64,000 nucleotides of DNA from Linum tenue (lineage: Eukaryota > Streptophyta > Magnoliopsida > Malpighiales > Linaceae), in contig CAMGYJ010000006.1 of the NCBI GenBank assembly GCA_946122785.1, forward strand, positions 54,766,066 through 54,830,065, given 5' to 3'. Position 1 is the stretch's first letter. The number at the start of each line of letters is the position of its first letter. Below, one piece after another: positions 21,382-32,629 of this stretch. Below the pieces are notes generated by a model. It saw only the letters and a list, made by a program, of their open reading frames with translations, made no database searches and was not told the DNA's origin. The translations under genes were made by a program, and so were the position numbers.

Positions 21382-23077
21382 TAGGGGTGGTAAACGGTTG
21401 GTAAACGGTTAAACTGGTTACCGACTGACCGATTTCTGGTACACCGGAAAGCTGAGTAGCCCCACCATTTTTCGATACCGTATTGGCGTCGGTATACCGA
21501 TTACCGAATCCTTTCGGTGGCAGTTATTATTTCGGTACCCCGATTACCAAATGTGAATAGACTGGGCAATGGGGACAGCAGGGGCAGACCCAGGGGCATC
21601 TAGGGGTGTCCCGGGACACCCCCTAAATTTTGGAAGATCGATTATTCAACCCCGTTGGTAATTTACGTAAAGACAAAAAATTATAATTAATAGTCCGGGA
21701 CACCTTAAAATTTGAAAGAACGATTATACTACTCTCATTTGTAGTTTACGTATGGGAATATAAGTGGTAGTTTGAGTAATTGAAACCCAGGACACCAATA
21801 TTACTAATAAAGATAATTTTCATTAGGTTACAATTATTTTGTTGTTATATTCTAAACACCGTGTAATAACAAACCCTATTCTCTATCTTTAAAAAATTTC
21901 AAAACCTAACAATTAATCTAATTACAAGCTACCTTTAATTTGTATTGATTTTATGATTGTACGGCAAGTGTTGAAAGTGTTTTTTCAGCTTTGAGTTACA
22001 TCATGAACAAATTTACAGTCAAATATGCGTCAGTTCGTGAGTGATTGTCTAGTAGGATATACCGATATAAAATTGTTGAGTAGTGTAGACACCAAGTGTA
22101 TTTTATAAACTTTTTAGAATATGAAAATACAACAATGACTTTTTTTAGCTTGTACGAGTTGGATATTTTCTTATTTAAGAATAATATAAATTTTATTAAT
22201 TATTAATTATTTAATTTTTATTTTACTTTATTTTTTGAAAGAGGACTCCTCTATGTAAAATTTCTGGGTCCGCCACTGGGGGACAGCCGGACAGGTGAAT
22301 GGTGATGATGACAAATGGTGGGGAATTGAGTGGGGACCCGATTATTATCTTCATATCCAATATCCAATGGTCAATGGATTAATGGAACTATGAAAGTCAC
22401 CTGATGATGACAAACATTGTCTTCTTCTTCACAACAACACGTCCAGGTCCAGGTTAAGTTGTTCCATTCAAAACTTAAAAATAGCTTCTGCGGCGGGGGA
22501 AGCTGCACGCACCGGCAGTGTAAGTAAATTAAACAAACAAAGTAAAAAACCAACAGACAACAATAGCCGCTGCAGCGAGGGAACATGACAACAAACCTGA
22601 AACTGACGGAGAGTGCACCGTCAATGGAAACTGACGGGGAAGTCGCACCGGTGTCGGCGATGCGGTCGAGCACTAGGGTCGACGGAGAGGACTCGGCGCG
22701 GGTTAGACAGAGAGGTTGCGGTGCTGGAGTGGGCTGCTATGTTGCGGTTCGTCCATCTGAGTGCGCCGGTGTCGGAGAGAACATCGATTGTCGATTGGAG
22801 TTCCAATTGGGCGCCGGGACTCGTGATCGTGAGGATTGGCGGCTGGGTTAGGCAGGCAGAGAGCAATACTGCGAGAGAGGGGAGGGGAATTATTAATCTG
22901 TAATTACTACTTCCTTTTCCTAGTAGAGAACCAATTGCAAGTTTGTAAATGAGAGAGCACTATTGCCGCACTACATCTTGCAATTCCGGTATCTGAAAAC
23001 CGGCTTTCCGTCGGTTAGTTAGCTTACGGGTGTCGGTATACCGCCGTCCCAAATTCCCATTCCGACAACCGCCACTA
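21382..23077. mobile_element. Outer hAT-like element (kinship by TIR only)
   Basis: The left end TAGGGGTGGTAAACGG and the right end, read inverted as TAGTGGCGGTTGTCGG, look like hAT termini. The subterminal DNA is rich in CGGTT/GGTTACCG words on both sides. The flanks do not form an 8-bp repeat. It contains the hAT at 21579-22278 and a GC-rich central block (about 22480-22900) with overlapping open frames that I regard as non-coding. Confidence 0.5.
21579..22278. mobile_element. hAT element, 700 bp, perfect TSD, transposase remnant
   Basis: The termini are CAGGGGCAGACCCAGG and, inverted, CAGTGGCGGACCCAG, flanked by the perfect 8-bp duplication GGGGACAG (21571-21578 and 22279-22286). The plus strand at about 21961-22035 reads TASVESVFSALSYIMNKFT, a recognisable scrap of the C-terminal dimerisation region of hAT transposases (usual form SVERxFSAxxxxKNxL). 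This shows descent by deletion from an autonomous hAT. Confidence 0.92.
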
Positions 23078-23079
23078 AA

Positions 23080-23446
23080 TAACTAAACAAATTACAAAAA
23101 GCCTCCTCCGCGTTAAGTTTGTTTTCATCCTAGTCCAACTAACTGCCCCGATTAAATTAAATGGATTAAGACTGCAAACACAATTGGGTAGACCCACTGC
23201 CGCCCAAACCAATTTCCAGTCTCCCTAACCAATTACACGATCCCTCTCTCGTCTTGGAGGGACGCCCATTCACAGTTCCAAGAGAAGCTCCCCATCCAAT
23301 TTGAACTCCCTTTTTTTAATCATCTTTTTGAATCCCAATTACTTGCATCCACATTCGACGTAGATTGAATTTCCCAAAAAAAATTTGTCTTGTTTCTTCT
23401 TCGCCATTGTATTTCCCCTCGACTATCTCTTTCTAACACGATTACG
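23080..23446. other. Intergenic, no gene seen
   Basis: No recognisable coding frame or repeat end lies between the outer hAT-like element and the LTR at 23452. Confidence 0.4.
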
Positions 23447-23451
23447 TCGAC

Positions 23452-24326
23452 TGATAATATCGGATTTGCACATGTTTGCACCCTCGTTTCTTCTTCATTT
23501 TGGCTTGAGTTTATGCTTTCTTTGGCCTATTTTACGCTAGGTTGTGTTCCTTTGTCACATTTCAGGTCCTAGCATGTAAATTGAAGCATAGGCGCAAGTT
23601 TCAAGTGAATCAGAGATCATTTGGCAATTCGGGAGAAGAAACACGAGCATGACCTAAGGAATAATGGGCTTCTACCTCATATTATGGACATAAAATCATG
23701 GAATTTTATTATGAAAAGAAATAGAACGAGACTACGAGCGTCTGGGTTCAAACGGCGACTGATTTGGAGTCCGGACGAGGGAGAAACGAAGCTTTGAACA
23801 GGAGCGGAGGAAGAATTACGGGCAGGAGAATTACGACCGTAATTTGGCCTCCCATGCCCGTATTTTCACTGCCGAGAGGAGCTTTGGGTGCGCTGAAACT
23901 TAACCAAAACGCGTGTTTTGGGCAAAATACGGGCATGGAAGAATTACGACCGTAATTCAACCCGTAATTCGCCCAGAATCGGGTTTGTGAGGCAGATTCG
24001 AGCCAAAGGAAAGGGAGAGCTGGGTTTTGGTTCCCAAACACCCAAGGGACGAACCCTAGAGAGAGAGAGCGACTTGGGAACATTCTTGGAGCTATTTTGG
24101 AGGATTCCTTCGCCATTGGAGCTCAGGAATCAAGCTTGGAGATGGAGATTGAAGATCTAGATCAGATTTCTGCAGTCTCTCTCTTCTCTATGGAGTAACT
24201 TCCCTTCACTTAGGTTTTGAGGAACCCTAGTTCCATGTGTTAGGATCTTTCTTGTATGAAGTTTTGAATGCTATATTGTTTGATTATAATCGATTGAGGC
24301 ATGATTTATTGAGTCAATTGAATCTT
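23452..24326 (+). repeat. Truncated 5' LTR
   Basis: This matches 26701-27574 almost base for base. It stops after GTCAATTGAATCTT, where the intact LTR continues GATCAAATTC. It contains dyad-like repeats of GAATTACGACCGTAATT (about 23815-23965). Confidence 0.9.
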
Positions 24327-25059
24327 CTCCAATCATTGGGGGTATCCACCACCATCCGAGTGGTATTACCCCGAGACTCTCTGGAGTAACCAAGGAGGAG
24401 AAGACTATGGAGTCGGGTTTCAATACCAACCCCCCTACTACGAAGAACAATCAGACCCCTGGGTATTTCAAGAACAATCTCCTTATCAAGAAGAATTCCT
24501 CCCACAACAAGAAGGGCCATCAGATCTTGAGTTCGCCACAGCCTTCACGGGCGATCCGGCAGAGCCATGCTACACTCCACAGCCAGATCCAAACTATCAC
24601 TTGAGGCTTCTCGTGGAGCAGATTGCTCGAGTACCTGAGAGATCTTTTCCCGAGATGGATCCTCATATCCAGGCCATTGCCCAAACTGACTTCTCTTTTG
24701 CCCGTGAAACAGAGGATACCCTTCGGAGCATAAAGAAGCACATAGAGGTCATTGAGAAAGCCTGTTCCCAGTTTTCTCAAGACAACCTTTATGCTGCCAT
24801 ACAAGTAGAGGTGGAGGAAGAAGAAGGCAATCGTGAGGATGTTGAGGAGCATACAAAAGTTGTCAAGGAAAGCTCCCGTGATAATCATGATCAAGTGTAT
24901 CCTCTCGTGGTAGATCACAACTTTCCCCATTTCCACTCTGACATGCTGGGCCCGAGCGAGGAGATGCAAGCTGAACTTAAGGAAGGGGGGTTGAAGAAGC
25001 GAGTGGTGTCCAGGCTGAGGATAAAATTGGGGTGGAAGAGGCTTGCACCGGCCCTATAA
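24322..25059 (+). CDS. Gag-like ORF of the non-autonomous element
   Basis: One open frame of about 245 codons begins just after the LTR junction without an ATG near its start, because the 5' end of the gene went with the deletion. The N-terminal part is rich in Trp, Tyr and Pro (NHWGYPPPSEWYYPETLW, then QYQPPYYEEQ), like the linker between gag and pol in Tat/Athila elements. A charged, helical middle follows (SFARETEDTLRSIKKHIE) and an acidic stretch (VEVEEEEGNREDVEEH). It ends with a basic tail (RLRIKLGWKRLAPAL). There is no zinc knuckle or enzyme motif. I infer a structural or spacer polypeptide; function is unknown. Confidence 0.6.
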   Translation: MFSNHWGYPPPSEWYYPETLWSNQGGEDYGVGFQYQPPYYEEQSDPWVFQEQSPYQEEFLPQQEGPSDLEFATAFTGDPAEPCYTPQPDPNYHLRLLVEQIARVPERSFPEMDPHIQAIAQTDFSFARETEDTLRSIKKHIEVIEKACSQFSQDNLYAAIQVEVEEEEGNREDVEEHTKVVKESSRDNHDQVYPLVVDHNFPHFHSDMLGPSEEMQAELKEGGLKKRVVSRLRIKLGWKRLAPAL

Positions 25060-26700
25060 TACAAGTAATATCCCCACCAAACTTCGAGGAACTGCTTAGC
25101 AAGGACCCATTTGCAGTGTCTCTTTGCCAGACCAAGGCCACATCGACATCGATCCCTCTTGGTGGACGCGATGGTGGTCAATCGATGTTGTCATATATGG
25201 TTTGGGGCAATGAGACGAGAGAAGAGAAGAAGAGGTCTCGAGGATGGAGACTTCATCTGCATCAAGTGCACGAGCTTCCATCACCTCAACTTCAAGGAGG
25301 TTCTAACATGGACCGAAACTTAGGAGCCATCGTCCGGCTCACGACGTGAAAGAAGCGCTTGTCGGGAGGCAACCCAACCAGTCGGTTTGCATTTCTTTCT
25401 CTATTTCTCCTCGGTTGAGTCAGTTTTGTTATTTGATTTTAGAGTCAATAACTCAACCTTTGTGAGATTTTGTGTGGTGTTTGTGTTCTGATTACTCTCT
25501 CTTCCTGGAATGCACCGCCTGACCCGTCCATCATCATTCACCCTTGATCTGGTAACTTCGTTCTACCCTCCTTATCTTTCCTCCATTGAGGACAATGTCA
25601 TGCTTAAGTGTGTGTGGGGGGGGGGTGTTCGATTATGTATGCGGGTGAATGTTTGGCTGTTTGTGTGCTTGGAGCCTAGTCCACTGTCCAAATTTTTAAA
25701 TTTGAGGGCTCCAAGTACGTGTTTCCTTGCAAATTGCCTGCTCAGTATGCTTTAAATCGACAGTCACTAGAGTAATGTGCAACCTAGGGAGGTGGTGTAG
25801 CACTATGGAGGATGTTGAAGTATAAGATTTTTCTTATCTAGCTCTCTGCTGTGCTAGTTGATTTTGTGAATTAGTGGAGCTAAGACCGTTGAATTCATGT
25901 GGTAATGGTGACTCCGTTTGAATTATGTTGTGGACTCGTGTATTGAACAGGGTGCTCATGTGGCAAATGAAAAGCAGTTGGTCCTCCATGTCGAAATCAT
26001 CAAAAATCTTAAACATGGGGTAAGCCCAACGTGTGTGGCACCGTTCATTGCAAAAAATCGGGTTTTGGAAGAGATTTCAGTGATCCTTAGTGGGGTACTC
26101 CTACAAGGTGAAGCTAAGTTGTCTCTAGTACAAGTAAAACTTCCACCCGTTGAACGGTTTGCCTACTTGAGGATGTGTTTTTAAGGGCACGGATAGAGCT
26201 TCCGACCCCCCTTAATTTCATTGACCCTCCACACGAGTTGAGGAAAAGGAGTTAAAAGAAGTACTCTGGCGAGCGCCAGGTGTACAGAAATTGCTCTTGC
26301 TCGACTAATAAGGGTCGACCGTGCAAAAGACTGCAGTTGGAACCCCACCAAATGAAAGAAAAAAAAAAGAAAAATGAGAAAAAGGGGTTCCAACGGTGAA
26401 ATGAAGTGAAAGAGCACCACGATACAACGAGTCCTTGGTTGTGAATGGTGTGAGTTCCTTTATCCATGAACTGGCTGTCTTACTTCCACTTCATCTCATG
26501 ATCATGGCTTGAGTCTAGTACCCGCATTGAGAGAGATAGGGGACGTCTTAGAAGACCAGTTGACCTCGTAAGCTGCTATATGATCTAGGAAATCATCTAT
26601 CGATGATCGGGGTTGTTTGTTGCTATAGAGGTCTGGAGAGTTGCATTGGTTTGAGTTAGGTTTGCTTGGGGACAAGCAAACGGTTAAGTGTGGGGAAATT
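25060..26700 (+). mobile_element. 3' internal region with two PPT-like tracts
   Basis: Non-coding as far as I can tell. AAGTGTGTGTGGGGGGGGGG (25606-25625) and AAGTGTGGGGAAATT (26685-26699) both look like polypurine tracts, and both follow a GGACAA motif. Only the second directly precedes the 3' LTR and must be the one used. Confidence 0.7.
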
Positions 26701-28122
26701 TGATAACATCGGATTTGCACATGTTTGCACCCTCGTTTCTTCTTCATTTTGGCTTGAGTTTATGCTTTCTTTGGCCTATTTTACGCTAGGTTGTGTTCCT
26801 TTATCACATTTCAGGTCCTAGCATGTAAATTGAAGCATAGGCGCAAGTTTCAAGTCAATCAGAGATCATTTGGCAATTCGGGAGAAGAAACACGAGCATG
26901 ACCTAAGGAATAATGGGCTTCTACCTCATATTATGGACATAAAATCATGGAATTTTATTATGAAAAGAAAGAGGACGAGACTACGAGCGTGTGGGTTCAA
27001 ACGGCGACTGATTTGGAGTCCGGATGAGGGAGAAACGAAGCTTTGAACAGGAGCGGAGGAAGAATTACGGGCAGGAGAATTACGACCGTAGTTTGGCCTC
27101 CCATGCCCGTATTTTCACTGCCGAGAGGAGCTTTGGGTGTGCTGAAACTTAACCAAAATGCGTGTTTTGGGCAAAATACGGGCATGGAAGAATTACGACC
27201 GTAATTCAGCCCGTAATTCGCCCAGAATCGGGTTTGTGAGGCAGATTCGAGCCAAAGGAAAGGGAGAGCTGGGTTTTGGTTCCCAAACACCCAAGGGACG
27301 AACCCTAGAGAGAGAGAGCGACTTGGGAACATTCTTGGAGCTATTTTGGAGGATTCCTTCGCCATTGGAGCTCAGGAATCAAGCTTGGAGATGGAGATTG
27401 AAGATCTAGATCAGATTTCTGCAGTCTCTCTCTTCTCTATGGAGTAACTTCCCTTCACTTAGGTTTTGAGGAACCCTAGTTCCATGTGTTAGGATCTTTC
27501 TTGTATGAAGTTTTGAATGCTATATTGTTTGATATAATCGATTGAGGCATGATTTATTGAGTCAATTGAATCTTGATCAAATTCTCTTGATTTCTGCTTT
27601 AACCTATGATAGATAGAATCTGATTTGGTTAAGAGAGCTTCCTTGATTGATAGTGGTGAATTGGTTATACGAGAGTTAGTCAATCTACTGCTTTGTATTG
27701 GAATCCAATTCCGGTAGTGGAGTTCTGTGTTCATAGCCTCAGCTTTCTATCCCAGTGAAGGTTAGTCGCCTGCCGGGTAGTTGGACTGAGAGGGCTTGGT
27801 CAGCTTAAGAGATTCCAAGCTATTGTCGGATCTTCCGCAGTTTAATCAACAGTAGATCAACCAAAGGTAATTGCAACTTGGCCTAATTGAGGAGCTAGGG
27901 GGAATCATACCTAAGTGTGTTCACAACTTGTAATTAGTAGAGTAGTCAGTAGAGTAGTTTATAAATCAATCCTTAATCTAGTTTGCTAGATAATGAACTG
28001 AAGCTGAGTAATAGTAACTCTAGAGACCCGTGGATTCGATATTTATTACTTGTGCCACTATACTGCAGTCCCTTTCATTGGTTACACTTGGCCATTGTTA
28101 GGTGTTGTGTTTTAGCGTACCA
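26701..28122 (+). repeat. Intact 3' LTR, 1422 bp
   Basis: This starts TGATAACATCGG and ends TTTTAGCGTACCA. Its final 548 bp (27575-28122) are the part missing from the 5' LTR and present inverted at 8690-9238. GATATAATC lies about 41 bp before 27575, so that point could be close to the LTR transcription start (U3/R boundary). Confidence 0.9.
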
Positions 28123-28309
28123 GCGACCATGTCTATTATTGTGTTCATCAATTTTTTCATTTTAAAAGAACCCTTTAAAGAGGTTTGCTAACCCTAGGGT
28201 TCATGTCACTAGTGCTTTGTCATCTTGTCTTAGCGTTATTGTGATTTTCTCGAACCTTATATCTCTCGGTGAAATTTAGGTTTCCTGATATGTAGTGTTC
28301 GTCTCGCCC

Positions 28310-28530
28310 AGAGGATTGAGGAAGAAGATGAAGAACACATAATTTGATTCGAATCGGATGGAGAGGTCTCCTTAGTTTGTGTTTATGTATTAACGGTGCG
28401 TTTAGGAGTAATTCTAGTTGGACTGGGTCTGATCATTGATTTTTGCAGGCTTTTAAATAACATTCAAACGTGGGCTTGTACATGACCCATGCAATATTCA
28501 AAAGTGGGCCTGGAACGTGCGAGCCCATTA
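28310..28530 (+). repeat. Left member of an inverted repeat pair (partner 36480-36690)
   Basis: ATTGAGGAAGAAGATGAAGA followed by GATTCGAATCGGATGGAGAG and TATTAACGGTGCGTTTAGG is found inverted at about 36600-36690. The two copies are close over roughly 90 bases and then diverge. They bound an 8.3-kb repeat-rich block, so they may be the ends of a large (Mutator-like?) element or just two insertions. Confidence 0.55.
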
Positions 28531-28773
28531 GTTTTCTCCTGCGGTATCAGCGCCAACCCTAGTTTAACTAGCTTTACTTACCCTAGTTTAACCTACACGA
28601 GTTAACATCATCATTACTACATATCTTCCCAAATCTTCTAACTCTTGACATTCCAGACTCAACCGTCTCCATCACACGTCTCCACACTCAACCCCCACGA
28701 TCACTTTTTCTTACACCTACAATCTCTCTTTCCTCCATCTTCACCTTCCCTTGTTCCTTCTTCCTCTGACTCC

Positions 28774-29646
28774 ATGGCAAACAAAGGCAAATCGTTTGCG
28801 GAAATGGGCATACTGACTCTATCAAACGACGACTGCCGATCCACCCCAAGTCTCGGGGACTATCTTTCATTCACAAGCAAGACATCTATTGTGGCCGAGT
28901 ACGAGTTCATCCACCTGAGTCATTTCCCTCAAGAAGTGAAGAAGTTAATTAAAAATCTTGGCTGGGAAAAGTTCTTTGATCTCCGGAGTCGAGGAAGCAC
29001 CAGTTACTGCCCGCATGTGGTGAGGAAGTTCTACCACAATTTAGAGCTGTCTGGTCCCTCCGATTCTCATCTCGTGTCGATCTTCCTGGGTTATAGAGTC
29101 TACTTCCAGCCTCATCACTTTGCTGAGATCCTCGATCTCCCCGCCGCAGGACACCACATTGATAGCAGAAGCGATCTTCGGCGGCTGTACGATTTTGAGT
29201 TTGAAGTTGAACTGGCGAAACTGACGAACGGGCGCATCCAGGCTTCTTTCCTCCCAGATCCTCTTCGATTCCTCCATTGGATGATCGTCAACTGCTTCAT
29301 GCCAAGGTACAGTGGTCATTCGATAATTCGTAAACTTGACCTGTTTATCCTTGTGCAAGCTCAAAGAGGTGTTCCTGTTAACCTCGCATCTCTCATGTGC
29401 CTGAACATGGTTGAGGCTGCTCCTAGAGGGGAAAACTGGTACACTGCCTTTCCATATGCCACCTTCTTGACCACCTTTCTTGGAAGGGTTGGGATGGATA
29501 TGGGGGTTTATGCTAGGGAGGACCATTGCGCCTATTTGCCAGTCTACCGTATCGTCGAAGTGACCAATACTTTTTATGACCTTCGGCATACGGAGCATGA
29601 AGAGACCCCTGAGGCATCCTCAAGCAAACGTCCTCGGCTTACATGA
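28774..29646 (+). CDS. Putative plant transposon protein (PF20167-like)
   Basis: A 290-residue ORF from the first ATG (MANKGKSFAEMG); the open frame extends upstream to about 28645 without another ATG. The signature is LGWEKFFDLRSRG, then CPHVVRKFYHNLEL, a GYRVYFQPHHFAEILDLP segment and a hydrophobic FLHWMIVNCFMPR...LDLFILVQAQRGVPVNL segment. This pattern fits the plant-specific 'putative plant transposon protein' domain, found in repeat-derived ORFs of unknown biochemical role. It ends in a low-complexity tail with SSKRPRLT. The frame is intact, which is unusual amid the decay around it. It could also be a gag-type protein of an unrecognised retroelement; no enzyme motif is visible. Confidence 0.7.
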   Translation: MANKGKSFAEMGILTLSNDDCRSTPSLGDYLSFTSKTSIVAEYEFIHLSHFPQEVKKLIKNLGWEKFFDLRSRGSTSYCPHVVRKFYHNLELSGPSDSHLVSIFLGYRVYFQPHHFAEILDLPAAGHHIDSRSDLRRLYDFEFEVELAKLTNGRIQASFLPDPLRFLHWMIVNCFMPRYSGHSIIRKLDLFILVQAQRGVPVNLASLMCLNMVEAAPRGENWYTAFPYATFLTTFLGRVGMDMGVYAREDHCAYLPVYRIVEVTNTFYDLRHTEHEETPEASSSKRPRLT

Positions 29647-30165
29647 GAGTCGATTGATGCAGGGCGGGGTGGAGCGTTGGAGCAGCAAAGGGGCCAGCAT
29701 TGGATGTCTTTTGTTAAGAAGTTTACTGTAAGGCTTTGTTATTTTTTTTTCCAGTCTTTTTCTCCAGCACTAAAAACTGTCAGGTACTGAGGGGAGCCAG
29801 TACATCATCTGACTAGGAAAGTCTCCCATTTTTTTAATTATCCAGACAAATATTTTTCTATGCATGCAGTATTTTGTGAATTTGCCATGGCTAATTTCCC
29901 TAAGACAGGTGACGAGATGCAGTAATGGTCATCCCTAAGCAAGGAGGTGCAATTGCATCCTACACTTGCTATGATGTGAGAAGCTATTGCAAGGGTGCAA
30001 ATTTGGTTGCAATTGAAATTGGCCCACGAGTGGGGACTATTGATGAAATTGCAATGTTTTCTCAAAATTATAGAAGTGGAAGTAGGGACTACCTATGAAA
30101 TTGCAAATGAATTTCATTGGGGGAGATTTTAATCCGCTTTTGTTCTAAGCAGTTCCAATTAGGTC
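29647..30165. other. Non-coding, downstream of the PF20167-like ORF
   Basis: No clear gene. The words GAAATTGCAA and AATTGCAATG recur and lead into the 61-bp tandem array. Confidence 0.4.
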
Positions 30166-30350
30166 GAAGTAGGGACTACCTATGAAATTGCAATGTTTTC
30201 GAAAATTATGGTTTTATTTAGAAGTTGAAGTAGGTACTACCTATGAAATTGCAATGTTTTCGAAAATTATGGTTTTATTTAGAAGTTGAAGTAGGGACTA
30301 CCTATGGAATTGCAATGTTTTCGAAAATTATGGTTTTATTTATATTTGGT
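30166..30350. repeat. 61-bp tandem repeat, three copies
   Basis: Units start at 30166, 30227 and 30288 with GAAGTAGGGACTACCTATG and run to GTTTTATTTAGAAGTT. The period is exactly 61 bp with one or two substitutions between units. Confidence 0.9.
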
Positions 30351-30810
30351 CACAAGTATAGTGACGATGATAGGCGTGAATAGTATGGATATGGCTTGAT
30401 TATAATGATTTTTTATCTATGGTGATTTTTTTCCCCCTTTTTCATCAAGACTCATGCTTCTTTTATCCCCATGTGGATCTATCATGCTTCGTTTATAGTA
30501 AAATATCCTTTTAATTATACACAATAAAGAATCCATTAATTATGTATGCCTTTTTATTGTATTTATTACTACAATGAATTCTCTAGACTAAAAGGGGAGT
30601 GAAACATCATTGGTGGAAATTCAAGGAATGGAATGATAAGGGCTGTGCATAAATTCAATTTCTGTAAATAATTAATGTTATTATTATTAGTAACGTCATT
30701 AGTTTTAGTTAGTGGGTTAGTGGCTCCTACTTTGTAGCTTCAATCTGTTCAAGAGTTGGTACTTAAGCCACTCTCCTGATCAATGTAAATCACTACTTTC
30801 AATCCTTTAC

Positions 30811-31059
30811 ATGGAAGCCTTTCCATATCCTAGGAACATTAAATTAATTACAGTAAGGCAAAAGCATTGCAGTAAGTGCGGTTCTACCAATCATAATGCA
30901 AGAACGTGTACTGGGTCTGGGCCATTCGATGATGAAAATGACGATGACGACGATTATGAGCAACCTAGGGTAAGAATAAGATATAATTGTTCGTCTCTAC
31001 ACAATGCAGTTGCATCCAATATTTTTGTACGTCTAAAATCGTCGTTATCGATTTTGTAG
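30811..31059 (+). CDS. Small ORF with CCHC zinc knuckle
   Basis: An 82-codon frame from ATG with CSKCGSTNHNARTC, a perfect CX2CX4HX4C zinc knuckle, followed by an acidic run (DDENDDDDDYE). The same knuckle with GSxxHNxRTC is usual at the C-terminus of plant MULE transposases and related zinc-finger proteins. I take this as a transposase tail fragment, or an exon whose partners I could not find. There is no upstream MULE DDE domain in the 1 kb before it. Confidence 0.5.
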   Translation: MEAFPYPRNIKLITVRQKHCSKCGSTNHNARTCTGSGPFDDENDDDDDYEQPRVRIRYNCSSLHNAVASNIFVRLKSSLSIL

Positions 31060-31345
31060 AAGAGGCATGTTACAAGAAGTAGCAACCTAAGGATTGTTGA
31101 AAACTTGAAGTGAAGATGGACGTCCTTATCCTATTCGATTAGGACTAATGGACTATGTGAAGACTGCTAGTATCATCTTGAAGCGGCGTCGTTCGATTTA
31201 TAAGAAGACTGTTGCCGTCTGCGGTGTCGTTTTACTTGTGTCGTTTTATTTATGTGTCTCTTTGGTTTATAAGAAGACTACTGCCTTCTACGGTGTCGTT
31301 TTATTTAGTTCGGATGGATTTGATTGAATTCGATATGGAGGTTGC

Positions 31346-32560
31346 TCCCTAAATAAATCATGTGCAACATTTCAGTTGAATTATTTTTCTCACTCGTTTT
31401 TTTTTATTGAATTATTAAATCGGATTTTTTACTTGTTTATAAAATTACTTAATTTTGGATACTAAAATTATGAAATGTAATTTGGGCGTGAAATGACAAG
31501 AGCATGCGCCGACAGAGGTCTGAATGGAGGCAGTAATCAAGAAATAAACTACAGTATTTTTATTGAGTGAAAGATCCCTCACCGATATATTATTAAGATC
31601 TCAAACACTAAAAGTACAAATCTTGAAAAACAAAACAATGTACTTTCCCTCCTCCCACTTTTATATACATACATATGGCAACTTTCCCCTCTTGTATATA
31701 TTTTGGGAGCATGATCAACAAGTACGCGTCAATGTCGCCCAGAAGAACCATCATATGATGTAGGGTTCCACAACACCTATTATGGAATCGTAACAACATA
31801 TGATGATTCTTTCGGCGATATTCAAACGGCGACTTATTGTCATTGCTCCCCTCCCTGCCTCTAACAAAGACCCTGCATGGAGAGCAAAGGAGAAACAATA
31901 CAACGAAGGATTTAGTTTAACAGTCATGATCTAACAATGACATAATTAAAGGAACTGAGATCTAAAATAATACGCAGTCTCATCTTTACCACTGCACCCG
32001 AAAATAAAGCATGGACAGGAGGACGAAGAGGCGGATGGGGTTGATTTTCGGGGTTGAGAAGATGGGAGAAAGGGGTCTTTTTAGGGATTGAGAGGAGGAA
32101 CGAACAACAGCAGGAGATGAGTGCCTCTCGGGTTTCGGAGCATGGTCTCTCCCTCTCTGATTAAAGAATTTATAAATGAGCTCATAAATTTACTTTGCCT
32201 TTCCAGCCCTTCCCATTTACTGAAAATCACACTCCCTACCGCTGCCTCGGCCTTGGTAACGTCAGCACTGGTTAGGGGCAAATGCGACTTTCCGAAAATG
32301 GCATATCTGATTGGGTGACACGCCGCGGTTAGGATTGAAGCTCTTTCACCATCGATTAAAGGAAAAGTTTAGGAATTGACGGCGGGAGATGGGGATGTGC
32401 TTTTAGACTGGCTTTGTAGATTAACTAACTTTTTCGTTTACCAAAATTAATCTACTGATTTGGTACATGTAATTGTAACCCTAAACCCTAAACCCTAAAC
32501 CCTAAACCTAAACCCGAATCCCTAAACCTAAACCCTAAACCCTAACCCGAACCAATCAAT
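31346..32560. repeat. Large segmental repeat, copy A
   Basis: This runs from AAATAAATCATGTGCAACAT to the CCCTAAA tract and is repeated at 33345-34765 in direct orientation with moderate divergence. Shared blocks include CGGCGATATTCA, TAACAAAGACCCTGCATGG and ATTGACGG(C/T)GGGA(A/G)ATGGGGATG. Minus-strand open frames (for example 31608-31898 and 32081-32281) exist in both copies, but I cannot assign a domain. It may be a captured gene fragment with its promoter. Confidence 0.75.
32478..32552. repeat. Interstitial telomere-type repeat (CCCTAAA)n, copy A
   Basis: At least four consecutive CCCTAAA units and several variants (CCTAAA, CCCGAA). CCCTAAA is the plant telomere unit on the C-rich strand. 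Confidence 0.9.
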
Positions 32561-32629
32561 ACCATATACTCTACAACAATAACACCTTATAGGCTTATAC
32601 CCGAACCAATCCATCCCATTGCTTATTTA

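Larger units (their letters stand above)
23452..28122 (+). mobile_element. Young non-autonomous Tat/Athila LTR retrotransposon
   Basis: The LTRs start TGATAA and the 3' LTR ends CA. The flanking 5-mers are TCGAC (23447-23451) and GCGAC (28123-28127), consistent with a 5-bp TSD carrying one change. The 5' LTR (23452-24326) lacks its last third, the PBS and the leader. The 3' LTR (26701-28122) is whole. The shared 875 bp differ at only about a dozen sites by eye, so insertion is recent. The internal region holds a gag-like ORF but no protease, RT, RNase H or integrase, so mobility would need enzymes in trans. The conserved GCGCTTGTCGGGAGGCAACC block lies at about 25354-25373. Confidence 0.9.

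Noticed and set aside
22371..22903. Overlapping 80-100 codon frames near 22.4-22.9 kb
   Set aside because: They lie in the GC-rich interior of a hAT-like element, on both strands at once, without domain motifs.
9239..24326. A simple 15-kb inversion joining the LTR pieces
   Set aside because: Inverting this segment would restore the LTR junction, but it would also place gag beside hAT-like DNA and leave the 8-bp repeat at 8555/9243 unexplained. Movement or copying of the 680-bp piece fits better.
28688..28870. Minus-strand frames opposite the PF20167-like ORF (also 29041-29598)
   Set aside because: Antisense shadows of a longer ORF that has a recognisable domain pattern.
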